Assembly (NCBI RefSeq): GCF_023746615.1
Contig: NZ_CP082275.1
Location: 1,798,001-1,862,000, forward strand
Reading direction: 5' to 3'
From: Grimontia kaedaensis
GTDB taxonomy: Bacteria; Pseudomonadota; Gammaproteobacteria; Enterobacterales; Vibrionaceae
Length of the DNA: 64,000 nucleotides
Part shown: piece by piece, positions 7,832-17,165 of the stretch
Position numbering within the stretch: position 1 is the first letter of the stretch
Layout of the letters: the number at the start of each line of letters is the position of its first letter
Notes under the pieces: model-generated
The model's input: the letters and a program-made list of their open reading frames with translations, nothing else
What the model was told of the DNA's origin: nothing
The model's database searches: none
Position numbers and translations under genes: made by a program

Positions 7832-8818
7832 ATGCATTTACTTCAACTTGTCCAGCGTCGGGAAAGGCGCTGGCATGCTGCACTTATCATCTCAATATGC
7901 CTTCTCACTGTTAGTGTGCTGCTGTCATTGTCTGCTGGCGAAATCTGGATATCGCCACTCTCATTAAGTTCTCCTTTGGAGCAACAACTGTTGATCGAGC
8001 TACGTGTACCCCGCGTCATCGCCGCAGTAGTGATTGGCGCATCATTAGCAGTATCAGGTGGTGTATTACAGGTTTTACTGGGAAACCCCTTGGCGGAGCC
8101 TGGCGTACTGGGTATCTCTGGCGGTGCGAGTCTTGCCCTGGTTGTTGTCATGTTTCTGTTTCCTGCGCTTGCTACGTCTTATGGACTAATGAGCGCAGCG
8201 ATGGCCGGTGCGCTCGCGTTTACAGCCATTCTTGTCATGTTGGCAAGAAGACGAGCCATGTCTACAGCAAGGCTATTATTGATTGGTGTTGCACTCGGTA
8301 TTCTCTCTGGTGCTATTGTCACCTGGGCGTTCTATTTCAGTTCTGACCTGAATTTGCGTCAGCTGATGTATTGGTTGATGGGAAGTCTGTCTGGAGTGCA
8401 TTGGCCTCAGTTGACGCTGACTGTTTTAGTCTTTCCTGCTCTTGCTTGGCTTTGCTTTCAAGGCAAGAAGCTCGATTTGATGATGCTTGGAGAAATGCAA
8501 GCCAAACAACTTGGGTTGGATACAGATGCATTAAGGTGGCGTTTGATTCTATTAGTCAGCTTATTGGTTGGTGCTTCGGTCGCGATGGCTGGCGTCATTG
8601 GTTTTGTCGGCTTGGTCGTGCCTCATTTTCTTCGTTTGTGGTTGGGAACAGAGAACAAGTTTCTTTTACCTCTGTCAGCAGTCTCTGGGGCAGCTTTGAT
8701 GCTAGTTGCAGATACGATTGGACGTATGGCAATTGCAGAAGCTGAGTTACCAGTCGGCGCTGTGACGACTTCTATAGGCGCACCTCTGTTTATTTGGATG
8801 TTGATGAGACGCGTATGA
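7832..8818 (+). CDS. btuC: Vitamin B12 ABC transporter permease
   Basis: A 328-residue FecCD-family permease with about ten membrane helices, the size of E. coli BtuC (326). The conserved segment RVPRVIAAVVIGASLAVSG and the cytoplasmic coupling region near GNPLAEPG are typical. Two copies form the inner-membrane channel that imports cobalamin handed over by BtuF. Its stop overlaps the start of btuD (ATGA), giving translational coupling. btuF and btuB are not in this window, and I see no cobalamin riboswitch in the short upstream gap. A siderophore permease is the alternative. Confidence 0.87.
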   Translation: MHLLQLVQRRERRWHAALIISICLLTVSVLLSLSAGEIWISPLSLSSPLEQQLLIELRVPRVIAAVVIGASLAVSGGVLQVLLGNPLAEPGVLGISGGASLALVVVMFLFPALATSYGLMSAAMAGALAFTAILVMLARRRAMSTARLLLIGVALGILSGAIVTWAFYFSSDLNLRQLMYWLMGSLSGVHWPQLTLTVLVFPALAWLCFQGKKLDLMMLGEMQAKQLGLDTDALRWRLILLVSLLVGASVAMAGVIGFVGLVVPHFLRLWLGTENKFLLPLSAVSGAALMLVADTIGRMAIAEAELPVGAVTTSIGAPLFIWMLMRRV

Positions 8819-9570
8819 TCAATGCAAAAAACATTGCGCTAGGCACGCGCCTCTTACCACTGAATTTCAACGTCGATAAAGGTGAGATCGTTCATCTGTT
8901 GGGGCCCAATGGGAGTGGAAAAAGTACTCTGCTAGAGCTCCTTTCGGGCCTGATTGAAGGACAGGGAAGTGTTGAGTTGGATAAAGAAGATTTATCCGAA
9001 ATCGACAGCATGTCTCTTGCTCGTCAACGCGCCTACCTCAGCCAGCAACAGAAACCCGCTTTTGCTATTGGTGTTTATCAGTATCTAAACCTGAGTTTGT
9101 CAGCCATTCCACAGCTCGCCCCATCATCAGCGGAGCACGCAGTTATTGAGGTTTGCGAAGTATTGGGGATATCAGACAAGCTAAACCGCAGCACGGAGCA
9201 GCTCTCCGGTGGTGAATGGCAGCGTGTCCGTCTAGCTGGTGTGTGTTTGCAGATTTGGCCGGATATCAACCCCGAAGGAAAACTACTGATACTTGATGAG
9301 CCCGCCACGGCATTGGACATTGCGCAGCAAAGCGTAATGTACAAAATCGTCCGAAAGATTGCAGATAAGGGGATTGCGGTGGTGATGTCTAATCATGATA
9401 TCAACCGAACATTATCCGATGCTGACCGAGTCGTATTGCTCAAAAACGGCCATATTGTTGATCAAGGTATACCCAGTGACGTGATGAATGTGGAAACCCT
9501 TGAGGAAACATTCGGTGCTCAACTTCGTCGTGTGGAAGTTGATGGGCAAGTATTGATACTTACCCAGTAA
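8815..9570 (+). CDS. btuD: Vitamin B12 ABC transporter ATPase
   Basis: A 251-residue ABC ATPase that energises BtuC. Visible motifs are Walker A GPNGSGKST, signature LSGGEWQR, Walker B LLILDEP and the H-loop SNHD. I place the start at ATG 8815, which overlaps the btuC stop; the upstream alternative at 8794 lies inside btuC. It is the last gene of the short btuCD pair and converges with the TerB-like gene without a clear terminator between them. Confidence 0.88.
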   Translation: MINAKNIALGTRLLPLNFNVDKGEIVHLLGPNGSGKSTLLELLSGLIEGQGSVELDKEDLSEIDSMSLARQRAYLSQQQKPAFAIGVYQYLNLSLSAIPQLAPSSAEHAVIEVCEVLGISDKLNRSTEQLSGGEWQRVRLAGVCLQIWPDINPEGKLLILDEPATALDIAQQSVMYKIVRKIADKGIAVVMSNHDINRTLSDADRVVLLKNGHIVDQGIPSDVMNVETLEETFGAQLRRVEVDGQVLILTQ

Positions 9571-9625
9571 ATGGGATGTAGGACCTATACGTGCGTCTGT
9601 GATAGTAACTTTGGAGAAACGGCAA

Positions 9626-10087
9626 TTACTGCTGCCCAGTCACCTCCAGCTTTGCTTTAATAAACAATGCATGGTCCAGATATAGCAGTTCAGCGGTTTT
9701 GCGGATCACTGAGTCCTCCAGTGGATCCAGCTCACCATCTGCATACGCCACTTCCCACATCGCCTTGACCAAGTCGTAGCGTTGGCTTTGTTCTAATTGA
9801 CGCAACTTGTCCGTGTAGTCATAAAGCGAAACTGAGTGTTCGCTATCTCCTAGGGCTTCTTCTACCAAGAGGCTGGCTTCCTTTTCATCAACATCCAGCA
9901 ATGAGCAGAGTAGGCTGACTTTGGCTGCTTCTTCTCGAGGGTCGAGTTGGTGGTCAGCGCCTGCAACTTCGCAAAGCAAACCCGCCATTGCTCGTTGATA
10001 GCGCATTTCATTTGAGGTGGCACTGCCACCTTCTTCGGAAAACACTTCTTTTAGAATCGAAGACAGTTTTGAAAACATAGCCGTCAT
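9626..10087 (-). CDS. TerB-family protein
   Basis: A 153-residue, acidic, alpha-helical protein with the TerB/DjlA-like fold: two repeats of an acidic loop (EVAGADHQLDPREEAAK, then EVAYADGELDPLEDSVI) that resemble metal-binding loops. TerB-type domains occur in tellurite-resistance proteins and in membrane-associated stress systems, but stand-alone members such as this have no defined function. No signal peptide or membrane segment is present. A start three codons later (MFSKLSS) is equally possible. It is transcribed alone. Confidence 0.8.
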   Translation of the reverse strand: MTAMFSKLSSILKEVFSEEGGSATSNEMRYQRAMAGLLCEVAGADHQLDPREEAAKVSLLCSLLDVDEKEASLLVEEALGDSEHSVSLYDYTDKLRQLEQSQRYDLVKAMWEVAYADGELDPLEDSVIRKTAELLYLDHALFIKAKLEVTGQQ

Positions 10088-10210
10088 ATCTCCTGATTTC
10101 TTGTCTAATCAAAGAGTATGCGACAAAGAAAGGCTATGTAAACTGTATTTACAAAGCGAACTCACAATGACGCTCACCGTAAAATACCTAACAATGAGCG
10201 CCACTTGAAG

Positions 10211-10624
10211 TTAACCGAGCGTCAATTTAAGTGTTACCTCAGCGCCGGTTACCAAGCGGGACACCGGACATTTCTGCTTTGCAATTGAGCCCAACTCTTG
10301 AAGTACGCTGTCTTCAAGGCCATCAGCAGACACGTGCGATTCCAATTCGATAAGCGTGATTTTGGGGCCATCGTCATCACCCAAGTGAACTTTGGCTTGT
10401 GTAGAAATGGTTGGAACCAAGCCTTTTTCCGATAGCAGAGCAGAGAGAAACATGGAGTAGCATCCAGCGTGAGCTGCACCTATCAGTTCTTCAGGGTTGG
10501 TACCTTCACCATTTTCAAATCGGGAAGCGAAAGTAAACGGCCCAGTAACATCACCGTATTTCATCACGCCTTTACCTGACTTTAAGGTACCTTCCCATAC
10601 TGCATTGGCTTTTTGTGTTGGCAT
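10211..10624 (-). CDS. osmC: OsmC-family peroxiredoxin
   Basis: A 137-residue cytoplasmic thiol peroxidase of the OsmC branch of the OsmC/Ohr family. The redox cysteines are Cys55 in GAAHAGCYSM and Cys119 in KQKCPVSR, and the family segment EGTNPEELIGAAHAG is intact. OsmC reduces organic hydroperoxides and is stress-induced in E. coli. A good Shine-Dalgarno (AAGGAGAA) precedes the ATG. It is monocistronic. Confidence 0.92.
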   Translation of the reverse strand: MPTQKANAVWEGTLKSGKGVMKYGDVTGPFTFASRFENGEGTNPEELIGAAHAGCYSMFLSALLSEKGLVPTISTQAKVHLGDDDGPKITLIELESHVSADGLEDSVLQELGSIAKQKCPVSRLVTGAEVTLKLTLG

Positions 10625-10952
10625 TTTCTTCTCCTTATTTAAATTTACCCAGTCAAGTGGTACTAACGGGATAACAACCCACTCACTTTATCGTGCAGTA
10701 AGATTCTCCCGATTTAAGAGGTGGGTAACAACCAATGAAATGTTGCCTGAGGGGAGAGAAAAAATATGTCGGTGGAGAATAAAAAATGCGCGCTGTAAAG
10801 CGCGCAAGGTAGTATTGGCAGACGACCGCACTACAAAACTGATTTCGGACTCAGTACGATCTATTTCGCCATATTTGCTAGGGACTTATGTTCTCATTAT
10901 AAAGACATTATCCTAAAGTCGTAGACGCAGGAGTTTTCTTGTTTAACGTGAT
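10625..10952. other. Intergenic region between osmC and the RTX gene
   Basis: About 330 bases with no credible ORF. It contains the osmC promoter region at its left and a strong leftward terminator at 10781-10806. The remaining 150 bases between that terminator and the RTX stop would be a long 3' untranslated region of the RTX mRNA. I see no other structure. Confidence 0.5.
10781..10806 (-). terminator. Terminator downstream of the RTX gene
   Basis: On the minus strand TGCGCGC, loop TTTACA and GCGCGCA form a perfect 7-bp GC-rich stem followed by six T's. It is oriented to end the leftward RTX transcript about 150 bases after its stop codon. Confidence 0.88.
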
Positions 10953-11789
10953 TTAACTGTTGTAGAACATAAAATCATCACTTGAAAACTCATCCAGCTG
11001 GGAGTTGTTTAGAACTATGGAGTGCTCTTCACCGATTTGAAGCTCAACCGTTGGACCGCGTTGAGTTATCTTCAAATCTTCAAAACTATTGGCGACATTA
11101 AATAGCACCACTTTATCAACGCCTTGCTCAAAGTCTACGATACGGTCTTTACTGACCGCCCCGTCGAGTAAAGTGGTGAAAATGAAGTAATCTGCGCCTT
11201 CTCCACCAAAATACAAATCTGAGCCACTGGTACCAATCAAAAAGTCATTGCCGGTATCGCCAAATGAGCGGTCATTTCCAATACCACCCACAATGACATC
11301 ATCACCATCGCCGCCAAGAAGCACATTATCACCAGCTAAACCAATTAAAATATCTTGGCCTGTTCCACCCCTAACGACATCATCGCCCGCACCGCCACAG
11401 AGAATGTCGTTACCAGCTCCACCAATAAGAGTGTCGTCATCCCCCTGTGTTGCAAGCAGGGTAAGAAGATTCTGATTCTCAATGAGAAAGTCCTGGATTC
11501 CTGTTAATGCGTACTCAACATCTGAAGGTGTGGTCCCAGAAAAATCCTTTCCCTGAATAGACTGATACAGCGTCGACACGGTGTCTTGAAATGCCTGACT
11601 GTCGACATCAAAATAGTCCTCAAGAGGGATATTATCGCCCAAGATCAAATCGCCGCCACCAAAGCCAATCATGGTATCGGAGCCGTCGAAGCCATTGATA
11701 AACCCATTGCCATTATCACCGTTCAGGGTGTCATCATCTTCTGTACCAAACTTCACATAGTCGAACTCAATTCCATATATGGTTGTCAT
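10953..11789 (-). CDS. Small RTX calcium-binding repeat protein
   Basis: A 278-residue acidic protein. A short N-terminal repeat pair (DDDTLNGDNGNGFING, GSDTMIGFGGGDLILG) and a central block of glycine-aspartate nonapeptides (GGAGNDILCGGAGDDVV and following, about residues 118-200) form calcium-binding beta-rolls. The C-terminal part (DYFIFTTLLDG...RIVDFEQGVDKVVL) is the usual RTX tail that carries a type I secretion signal. No enzymatic domain is visible and no type I secretion genes are nearby, so its role (adhesive, structural or other) is unknown. Cys132 or nearby in a repeat is unusual for a secreted RTX protein. Confidence 0.85.
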   Translation of the reverse strand: MTTIYGIEFDYVKFGTEDDDTLNGDNGNGFINGFDGSDTMIGFGGGDLILGDNIPLEDYFDVDSQAFQDTVSTLYQSIQGKDFSGTTPSDVEYALTGIQDFLIENQNLLTLLATQGDDDTLIGGAGNDILCGGAGDDVVRGGTGQDILIGLAGDNVLLGGDGDDVIVGGIGNDRSFGDTGNDFLIGTSGSDLYFGGEGADYFIFTTLLDGAVSKDRIVDFEQGVDKVVLFNVANSFEDLKITQRGPTVELQIGEEHSIVLNNSQLDEFSSDDFMFYNS

Positions 11790-12209
11790 CTTTATCTCCT
11801 GAATATTCTATGTTCTCTATTAGATGAAAAGGTAGGTACGAAATTAATTCTATGCGTTATTAAACATTAATTTTTTTATTTCATCCCATAAATATTGGAT
11901 TGGAACGGATGAGTTGAATATAAGACGGAATCTTTCATTTTTGAGATTCATTGGGTGTGGAATGTTTGTTGTTTCGAAAATATTAATTCGCTTAATTTAA
12001 ATGAGTGACAATTAATTTAACAACGTCTGTTTTAATTCTTGAATAATTTACGGTTCATTAACCCTTTTCCCAATACTTTCGATTTGCTTCCGGATGTCAG
12101 TGGTTTGAAAAATTATTACCAACGATAAGGAATTAGGCGGCTCATTGGTTGACGCCCAGTGTCCAAATGTAAACGCAGTTGATTAGTAACGATGCCACGG
12201 TCAGGAGAG
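11790..12209. other. AT-rich intergenic region upstream of the RTX gene
   Basis: About 420 bases markedly richer in A+T than the neighbours, with no credible ORF. It should hold the promoter of the leftward RTX gene. The nonamer TTAATTTAA occurs twice near 11995-12020. The low GC would suit H-NS binding and silencing, but that is inference. Confidence 0.45.
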
Positions 12210-12305
12210 ATGAAGGAACCTAAGACGCAACAGTGGGAAAGTATGCACCAACAAGTATGGATGCTGCTGAAGAGGTTAATGATGTTCCATATCCAGAGTG
12301 AGTGA
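12210..12305 (+). CDS. Tiny ORF, 31 residues, possibly a gene start
   Basis: ATG 12210 follows a Shine-Dalgarno-like TCAGGAGAG and encodes 31 residues (MKEPKTQQWESMHQQVW...) ending in TGA at 12303-12305. It overlaps the next ORF (GTG 12298) in another frame. The two may be a coupled pair of small genes or one ~95-residue gene broken by a frameshift near GAGTGAGTGA. I recognise no family. Confidence 0.35.
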   Translation: MKEPKTQQWESMHQQVWMLLKRLMMFHIQSE

Positions 12306-12489
12306 CCAGCACATTTGGTCCGCGGATCAATCGTCCAGTATAAAAGTTGGGGGCGATGGGGTTTACTGGCCCGCGACTTGTGAACCTGGGAGATTGCTGA
12401 TGAACGATAAGCGCATTGGGCTGTTTGGTAGCGGAAAAGACGTTTTCTCAGATCATCGAATGGTTGGGTATAAGCTGGATTTACACTGA
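12298..12489 (+). CDS. Tiny ORF, 63 residues, coupled or frameshifted
   Basis: From GTG 12298 the frame encodes 63 residues with a protein-like composition (GDGVYWPATCEPGRLLMNDK, then RIGLFGSGKDVFSDHRMVGY). It overlaps the stop of the preceding 31-residue ORF and is followed after 15 bases by a strong terminator at 12505-12530, which supports real transcription on the plus strand. I recognise no family. Either a small protein or the 3' half of a broken gene. Confidence 0.35.
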   Translation: MSDQHIWSADQSSSIKVGGDGVYWPATCEPGRLLMNDKRIGLFGSGKDVFSDHRMVGYKLDLH

Positions 12490-12504
12490 CGGCAATTAAT
12501 ATTG

Positions 12505-12530
12505 AAAAGCCGGGCAAGAGCCCGGCTTTT
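12505..12530. terminator. Bidirectional terminator
   Basis: A perfect 10-bp stem AAAAGCCGGG / CCCGGCTTTT with loop CAAGAG. The A and T flanks give a T-run on both strands, so it can end the rightward tiny ORFs and the leftward yibL. Confidence 0.88.
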
Positions 12531-12564
12531 CAAGAAAACGATATGATTTTTCTGGGCGTCCAAA

Positions 12565-12921
12565 TCAGAATTGCTTGGGTGCAAAACCTGTAACGACCCC
12601 CAATTTCAATTCCTTGCCCAGCTTTGTCAGTGGATGAACGATAACCAAGCCACGTACAGATTTCTTTAGTTTGCCCATGTCAGCTTGCTCTTGCTTAGTA
12701 ATTTCGCGAGAAAAAGGCATATCAAGCAGCGCTTTACGTTCTTTATTCAACGTGAAGCTTTGCTTATGAGTCAATTGGCTAATTTTTTTGTTCAAATCTT
12801 CGATGTCGTTAGTGAATTTGGTCACCATCATGTCGTCACCACGAGACTTAGCGGCATCAAGTTTTACTTGGCTTTTGTTCAGACGGTTTTTCAGTTGTTG
12901 TAGTTCTTGTTTAATGCTCAT
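12565..12921 (-). CDS. yibL: YibL-family ribosome-associated protein
   Basis: A 118-residue basic protein. The C-terminal half (MPFSREITKQEQADMGKLKK, then SVRGLVIVHPLTKLG) closely matches E. coli YibL, which co-fractionates with ribosomes and has no firmly assigned function. The N-terminal ~55 residues are a predicted coiled coil (KQELQQLKNRLNKSQVKLDA). The frame is open to 13029, but the ATG at 12921 gives the family length. It is divergent from hrpA. Confidence 0.9.
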   Translation of the reverse strand: MSIKQELQQLKNRLNKSQVKLDAAKSRGDDMMVTKFTNDIEDLNKKISQLTHKQSFTLNKERKALLDMPFSREITKQEQADMGKLKKSVRGLVIVHPLTKLGKELKLGVVTGFAPKQF

Positions 12922-13212
12922 GGTAATCGACCACTCAGATTGACTTGGGCGCGGAGTGTACCACACGCAAAGAAAGATGGTATAGCCAAGCTTCTTATGC
13001 GCTCGTCCTTGCGGAAATGAAAACAGCATCGATCAAACGTCATCAGCAAACGGCTCAATGTTCTAGAGAATCTGGAAGTAAGATTGAAGATCGAGCTTGC
13101 AGCGTGTTGTGGTAGAATCTTCGCAATTTTTCAAACGGTACTGAGCCTTATCGAGTCTTACGCTCGTATCGTGAGTGGATTTTCTTCAAACAGCATTTCT
13201 TTGGATATCGAT

Positions 13213-16200
13213 TTGACCGCTTCAATCCATCAAAACAACGCTAAAACGCTTTTCGCTGCGCTTAATGATTGCATGCTGAAAGACAAGTTTCGTCTCAGCA
13301 AACGCATCAAGGGAGCACAACGCATTAAGAAAGACGAAGCCCGTCAGGCTGTCTTCGATGAGATCGCACTGGACATCGCTAAGTCGATGCACGTTCGTAT
13401 GCAGCGCTTGGCGAATAAGCCAAACATTACTTTCCCTGAGCAATTGCCAGTCAGTCAGAAAAAAGACGACATTGCAGAGGCGATTGCCAACAATCAGGTA
13501 GTCATTGTTGCCGGTGAAACCGGTTCAGGTAAAACCACACAGTTGCCTAAAATCTGTATGGAGCTGGGACTTGGTGTATCAGGCGTCATTGGCCATACAC
13601 AGCCCCGCCGTCTGGCTGCACGCTCAGTAGCAACCCGTATTGCAGAAGAGCTAGAAACCGAACTGGGTAAAACGGTCGGTTATAAAGTTCGATTCAACGA
13701 TCAGGTATCGGAAGAGTCGCGCGTAAAACTCATGACGGACGGTATTCTGCTGGCGGAAATCCAGCATGACCGTTTCCTGAATCAATATGACTGCATTATC
13801 ATCGATGAAGCGCACGAACGCAGTCTGAACATTGACTTCATCCTTGGTTACCTGAAACAGCTGCTGCCAAAGCGCCCGGATCTCAAACTGATCATCACAT
13901 CAGCAACCATCGATCCTGAGCGTTTTTCTAACCACTTCCGTGGCGCGCCGATTATCGAAGTCTCTGGCCGTACCTATCCTGTGGAAGTGCGATACCGTCC
14001 TCTAATTGAAGACAGTGAAGATACTGATCGTGACCAGCTTCAGGCAATTTTCGATGCAGTCGATGAACTGCATGACGAAGGTCCGGGCGATATTCTGATC
14101 TTCATGAACGGTGAGCGTGAAATCCGTGATACGGCTGATGCGTTGAATAAACGCAATCTGCGTGATTGCGAGATTTTACCGCTCTATGCACGTCTGTCAT
14201 CGGCAGAGCAAAATCGTGTGTTCCAGTCCCACTCTGGTCGACGCATTGTTCTGGCAACCAACGTTGCAGAAACCTCGCTGACGGTTCCTGGCATTAAGTA
14301 CGTGATTGACCCGGGTACGGCGCGTATTTCGCGTTACAGCTACCGGACCAAGGTTCAGCGCTTGCCTATTGAACCCGTTTCTCAGGCGAGTGCGAACCAG
14401 CGTAAAGGTCGATGTGGTCGTGTATCTGACGGTATCTGTATTCGCTTATACTCAGAAGAAGATTTCCTGTCGCGTCCTGAGTTTACCGATCCGGAAATTC
14501 TGCGTACCAACCTGGCGTCCGTTATTCTTCAAATGACGGCGATTGGTCTGGGTGATATTTCTGCCTTTCCATTCGTTCAGCCGCCTGATAGCCGCAACAT
14601 TTCTGACGGTGTTCGTCTGCTTGAAGAACTTGGTGCGCTGAAAGAAGTTAAAAAAGGCGATGACCACAAACGTCTGACCGAAACGGGACGTAATCTGGCA
14701 CGTTTGCCAATCGACCCGCGTTTGGCGCGTATGGTGCTGGAATCAGCCCGTCTAGGGTCATTGCATGAAGTCATGGTCATTGCGTCAGCGCTGTCAATTC
14801 AGGATCCGCGTGAGCGTCCATCTGATAAACAGCAGCAGTCTGATGAAAAGCATCGCCGCTTTAATGACAAAGAATCAGATTTCCTCGCTTATGTGAATCT
14901 TTGGGAACATATCAAAGAGCAGCAAAAGGCTCTGTCTGGAAACCAATTCCGCAAGCAGTGTAAGAAAGACTATCTGAACTACCTTCGTGTTCGTGAGTGG
15001 CAGGATGTCCATTACCAAATTCGTCAGGTGGTGAATGAGTTGGGCTTCAAGATTAATCAGGAACCGTCTGATTATCAGTCCATTCATATGTCACTGCTGG
15101 CTGGTCTGCTCTCTCATATTGGTTTGAAAGATCAGGAGAAAAACGAGTATCAGGGTGCGCGTAATGCCCGTTTCAATATTTTCCCAGGATCTGGCATCTT
15201 CAAGAAGCAACCGAAGTGGGTGATGGTCGCCGAGCTGGTCGAAACCTCCAAGCTTTGGGGTCGTGTTGCCGCCAAGATCCAGCCTGAATGGGTAGAGCCG
15301 CTGGCAAAACATCTTATCAAGCGCAGCTACTCCGAACCGCACTGGGAGAAGAAGCAGGCTGCGGTTTTCGCGTTCGAGAAAGTCATGCTCTACGGCATTC
15401 CTATCGTTCCAAAACGTAAGGTCAATTACGGCAGCATCGATTCGGTTGTCAGCCGTGAGATCTTTATCCGCTCTGCACTGGTGGAAGGGGATTGGGATAC
15501 CAAACATAAGTTCTTCCATCAGAACCGTAAAATGCTGGCGGAAGTCGAGGAGCTTGAGAAGAAATCACGTCGCCGCGATATTCTGGTTGATGATGACACG
15601 CTCTACGAGTTCTACGATCAGCGTATCGAACATACCGTAGTTTCCGGTCGTCATTTCGACAGCTGGTGGAAGAAAGCCAGCAGGGATGAACCAGAAAAGC
15701 TGAACTTCGAGAAAGCCATGCTGCTGGCAGGCGATGCCAGCCATGTGACTGAGCTGGATTACCCAAACTTCTGGCATCAAGGCAATCTGAAGCTCAAGCT
15801 GAGTTATCAGTTTGAACCAGGTGAAGATCACGATGGTGTGACGGTTCACATTCCTTTGCCAGTGTTGAACCAGATTGAACCTGAAGGGTTTGATTGGCAA
15901 ATCCCGGGATTACGCCACGAGCTGATTGTTGCACTTATTAAATCGCTGCCCAAGACGTTACGACGTAACTTCGTACCAGCGCCAAACTATGCGTCTGCAT
16001 TCCTGCAGCGTGTTATACCAATGGAAATGCCGTTGTTAGATGCGCTGGAGAAAGAGCTCAAACGCATGACTGGCGTGACCGTGCTTCGAGAAAACTGGCA
16101 GCTGGACCAGTTGCCTGAGCATTTAAAGATCACCTATCGCGCGGTGGATCATAAGAATCGCAAGCTGAATGAAAGCTACGATTTGTATGAGCTGAAAGAT

Positions 16201-17115
16201 GGCTTGAAAGAGAAGGTTCAGGAAACCTTGTCACAGGTTGCGGATGATGATATCGAGCAACAAGGGCTGACCACCTGGAGCTTTGGTACGTTGCCGAAAA
16301 TGTATCAGCAAAAACGCGGTGGCTTTGAGGTAAAAGCTTTCCCGGCGATTGTTGATAACAAAGATTCGGTGGGCATTAAGCTTTACGAAACTGAAGAAGA
16401 GCAGCGACAGGCCATGCAACAGGGTCAGCGTCGACTGATCCTGCTGAACGTACCATCGCCAATCAAATACCTGCACGACAACTTGCCGAACAAGTCCAAA
16501 CTCGGCTTGTACTTCAACCCGTACGGCCGCGTACTGGATTTGATTGATGACTGCATTGCCTGTGGTGTCGATAAGTTGATTGAGTCGCAGGGCGGTTTGA
16601 AGTGGCAACCTGAAGAGTTTGAAGCGCTGAAAGAATATGTTCGTGCAGAACTGGGTGACACTGTGGTGGAAATCGCCAAGCAGGTAGAGCAGATCCTGAC
16701 GACGGCATTCAGCATCAATAAGAAGCTGAAAGGTAAAATCGATTTCACCATGGCGTTCGCCCTGTCGGATATCAAAGCTCAGGTAGAAAGCTTGATCTTC
16801 AAAGGGTTTGCGACCGAATGTGGCTCGAAACGTCTGCCGGACATTCAGCGTTATCTGAATGCGGTAGAGCGTCGTTTGGAGAAATTGCCGATTGATCCTA
16901 ACAAAGATCGTCTGCACATCCTCAAGATTGAATCTGTCACTAACGACTATAAAGAGCTGCTGAACAAAATCCCGAAAGGGCAGCGTGTTCCTGAGTCAGT
17001 GAAAGAAATCCGATGGATGATTGAAGAGCTTCGCGTTAGCTATTTCGCTCAGCAACTTGGCACGCCTTATCCGATTTCAGATAAGCGAATCAAGAACGCT
17101 ATCGACGCCATCTAG
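13213..17115 (+). CDS. hrpA: ATP-dependent RNA helicase HrpA
   Basis: A DEAH-box helicase. Motifs are Walker A GETGSGKTT, DEAH within IIIDEAHERS, SAT, and QRKGRCGR in motif VI, followed by winged-helix, HA2, OB-fold and the long DUF3418 C-terminal extension typical of bacterial HrpA. HrpA acts in mRNA processing and helps rescue stalled or collided ribosomes in E. coli. The frame is open from a TTG at 13084. I choose TTG 13213 because homology begins there and the result, 1300 residues, equals E. coli HrpA; GTG 13171 is an alternative. No ATG lies near the N-terminus. Confidence 0.93.
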   Translation: MTASIHQNNAKTLFAALNDCMLKDKFRLSKRIKGAQRIKKDEARQAVFDEIALDIAKSMHVRMQRLANKPNITFPEQLPVSQKKDDIAEAIANNQVVIVAGETGSGKTTQLPKICMELGLGVSGVIGHTQPRRLAARSVATRIAEELETELGKTVGYKVRFNDQVSEESRVKLMTDGILLAEIQHDRFLNQYDCIIIDEAHERSLNIDFILGYLKQLLPKRPDLKLIITSATIDPERFSNHFRGAPIIEVSGRTYPVEVRYRPLIEDSEDTDRDQLQAIFDAVDELHDEGPGDILIFMNGEREIRDTADALNKRNLRDCEILPLYARLSSAEQNRVFQSHSGRRIVLATNVAETSLTVPGIKYVIDPGTARISRYSYRTKVQRLPIEPVSQASANQRKGRCGRVSDGICIRLYSEEDFLSRPEFTDPEILRTNLASVILQMTAIGLGDISAFPFVQPPDSRNISDGVRLLEELGALKEVKKGDDHKRLTETGRNLARLPIDPRLARMVLESARLGSLHEVMVIASALSIQDPRERPSDKQQQSDEKHRRFNDKESDFLAYVNLWEHIKEQQKALSGNQFRKQCKKDYLNYLRVREWQDVHYQIRQVVNELGFKINQEPSDYQSIHMSLLAGLLSHIGLKDQEKNEYQGARNARFNIFPGSGIFKKQPKWVMVAELVETSKLWGRVAAKIQPEWVEPLAKHLIKRSYSEPHWEKKQAAVFAFEKVMLYGIPIVPKRKVNYGSIDSVVSREIFIRSALVEGDWDTKHKFFHQNRKMLAEVEELEKKSRRRDILVDDDTLYEFYDQRIEHTVVSGRHFDSWWKKASRDEPEKLNFEKAMLLAGDASHVTELDYPNFWHQGNLKLKLSYQFEPGEDHDGVTVHIPLPVLNQIEPEGFDWQIPGLRHELIVALIKSLPKTLRRNFVPAPNYASAFLQRVIPMEMPLLDALEKELKRMTGVTVLRENWQLDQLPEHLKITYRAVDHKNRKLNESYDLYELKDGLKEKVQETLSQVADDDIEQQGLTTWSFGTLPKMYQQKRGGFEVKAFPAIVDNKDSVGIKLYETEEEQRQAMQQGQRRLILLNVPSPIKYLHDNLPNKSKLGLYFNPYGRVLDLIDDCIACGVDKLIESQGGLKWQPEEFEALKEYVRAELGDTVVEIAKQVEQILTTAFSINKKLKGKIDFTMAFALSDIKAQVESLIFKGFATECGSKRLPDIQRYLNAVERRLEKLPIDPNKDRLHILKIESVTNDYKELLNKIPKGQRVPESVKEIRWMIEELRVSYFAQQLGTPYPISDKRIKNAIDAI

Positions 17116-17165
17116 CTCTGCTTTACAGTCATGCCTCGTCTTAGAGGCACTTATCTATAAAAATA

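Noticed and set aside
12116..12517. 133-codon leftward ORF opposite the tiny ORFs
   Set aside because: Ser, Arg, His-rich composition, no Shine-Dalgarno, and it would start inside the terminator at 12505-12530.
16231..16917. 228-codon open frame on the minus strand within hrpA
   Set aside because: Antisense shadow of a well-conserved gene; composition (many Gln, Phe, Arg) is typical of a reversed coding frame and matches no family I know.
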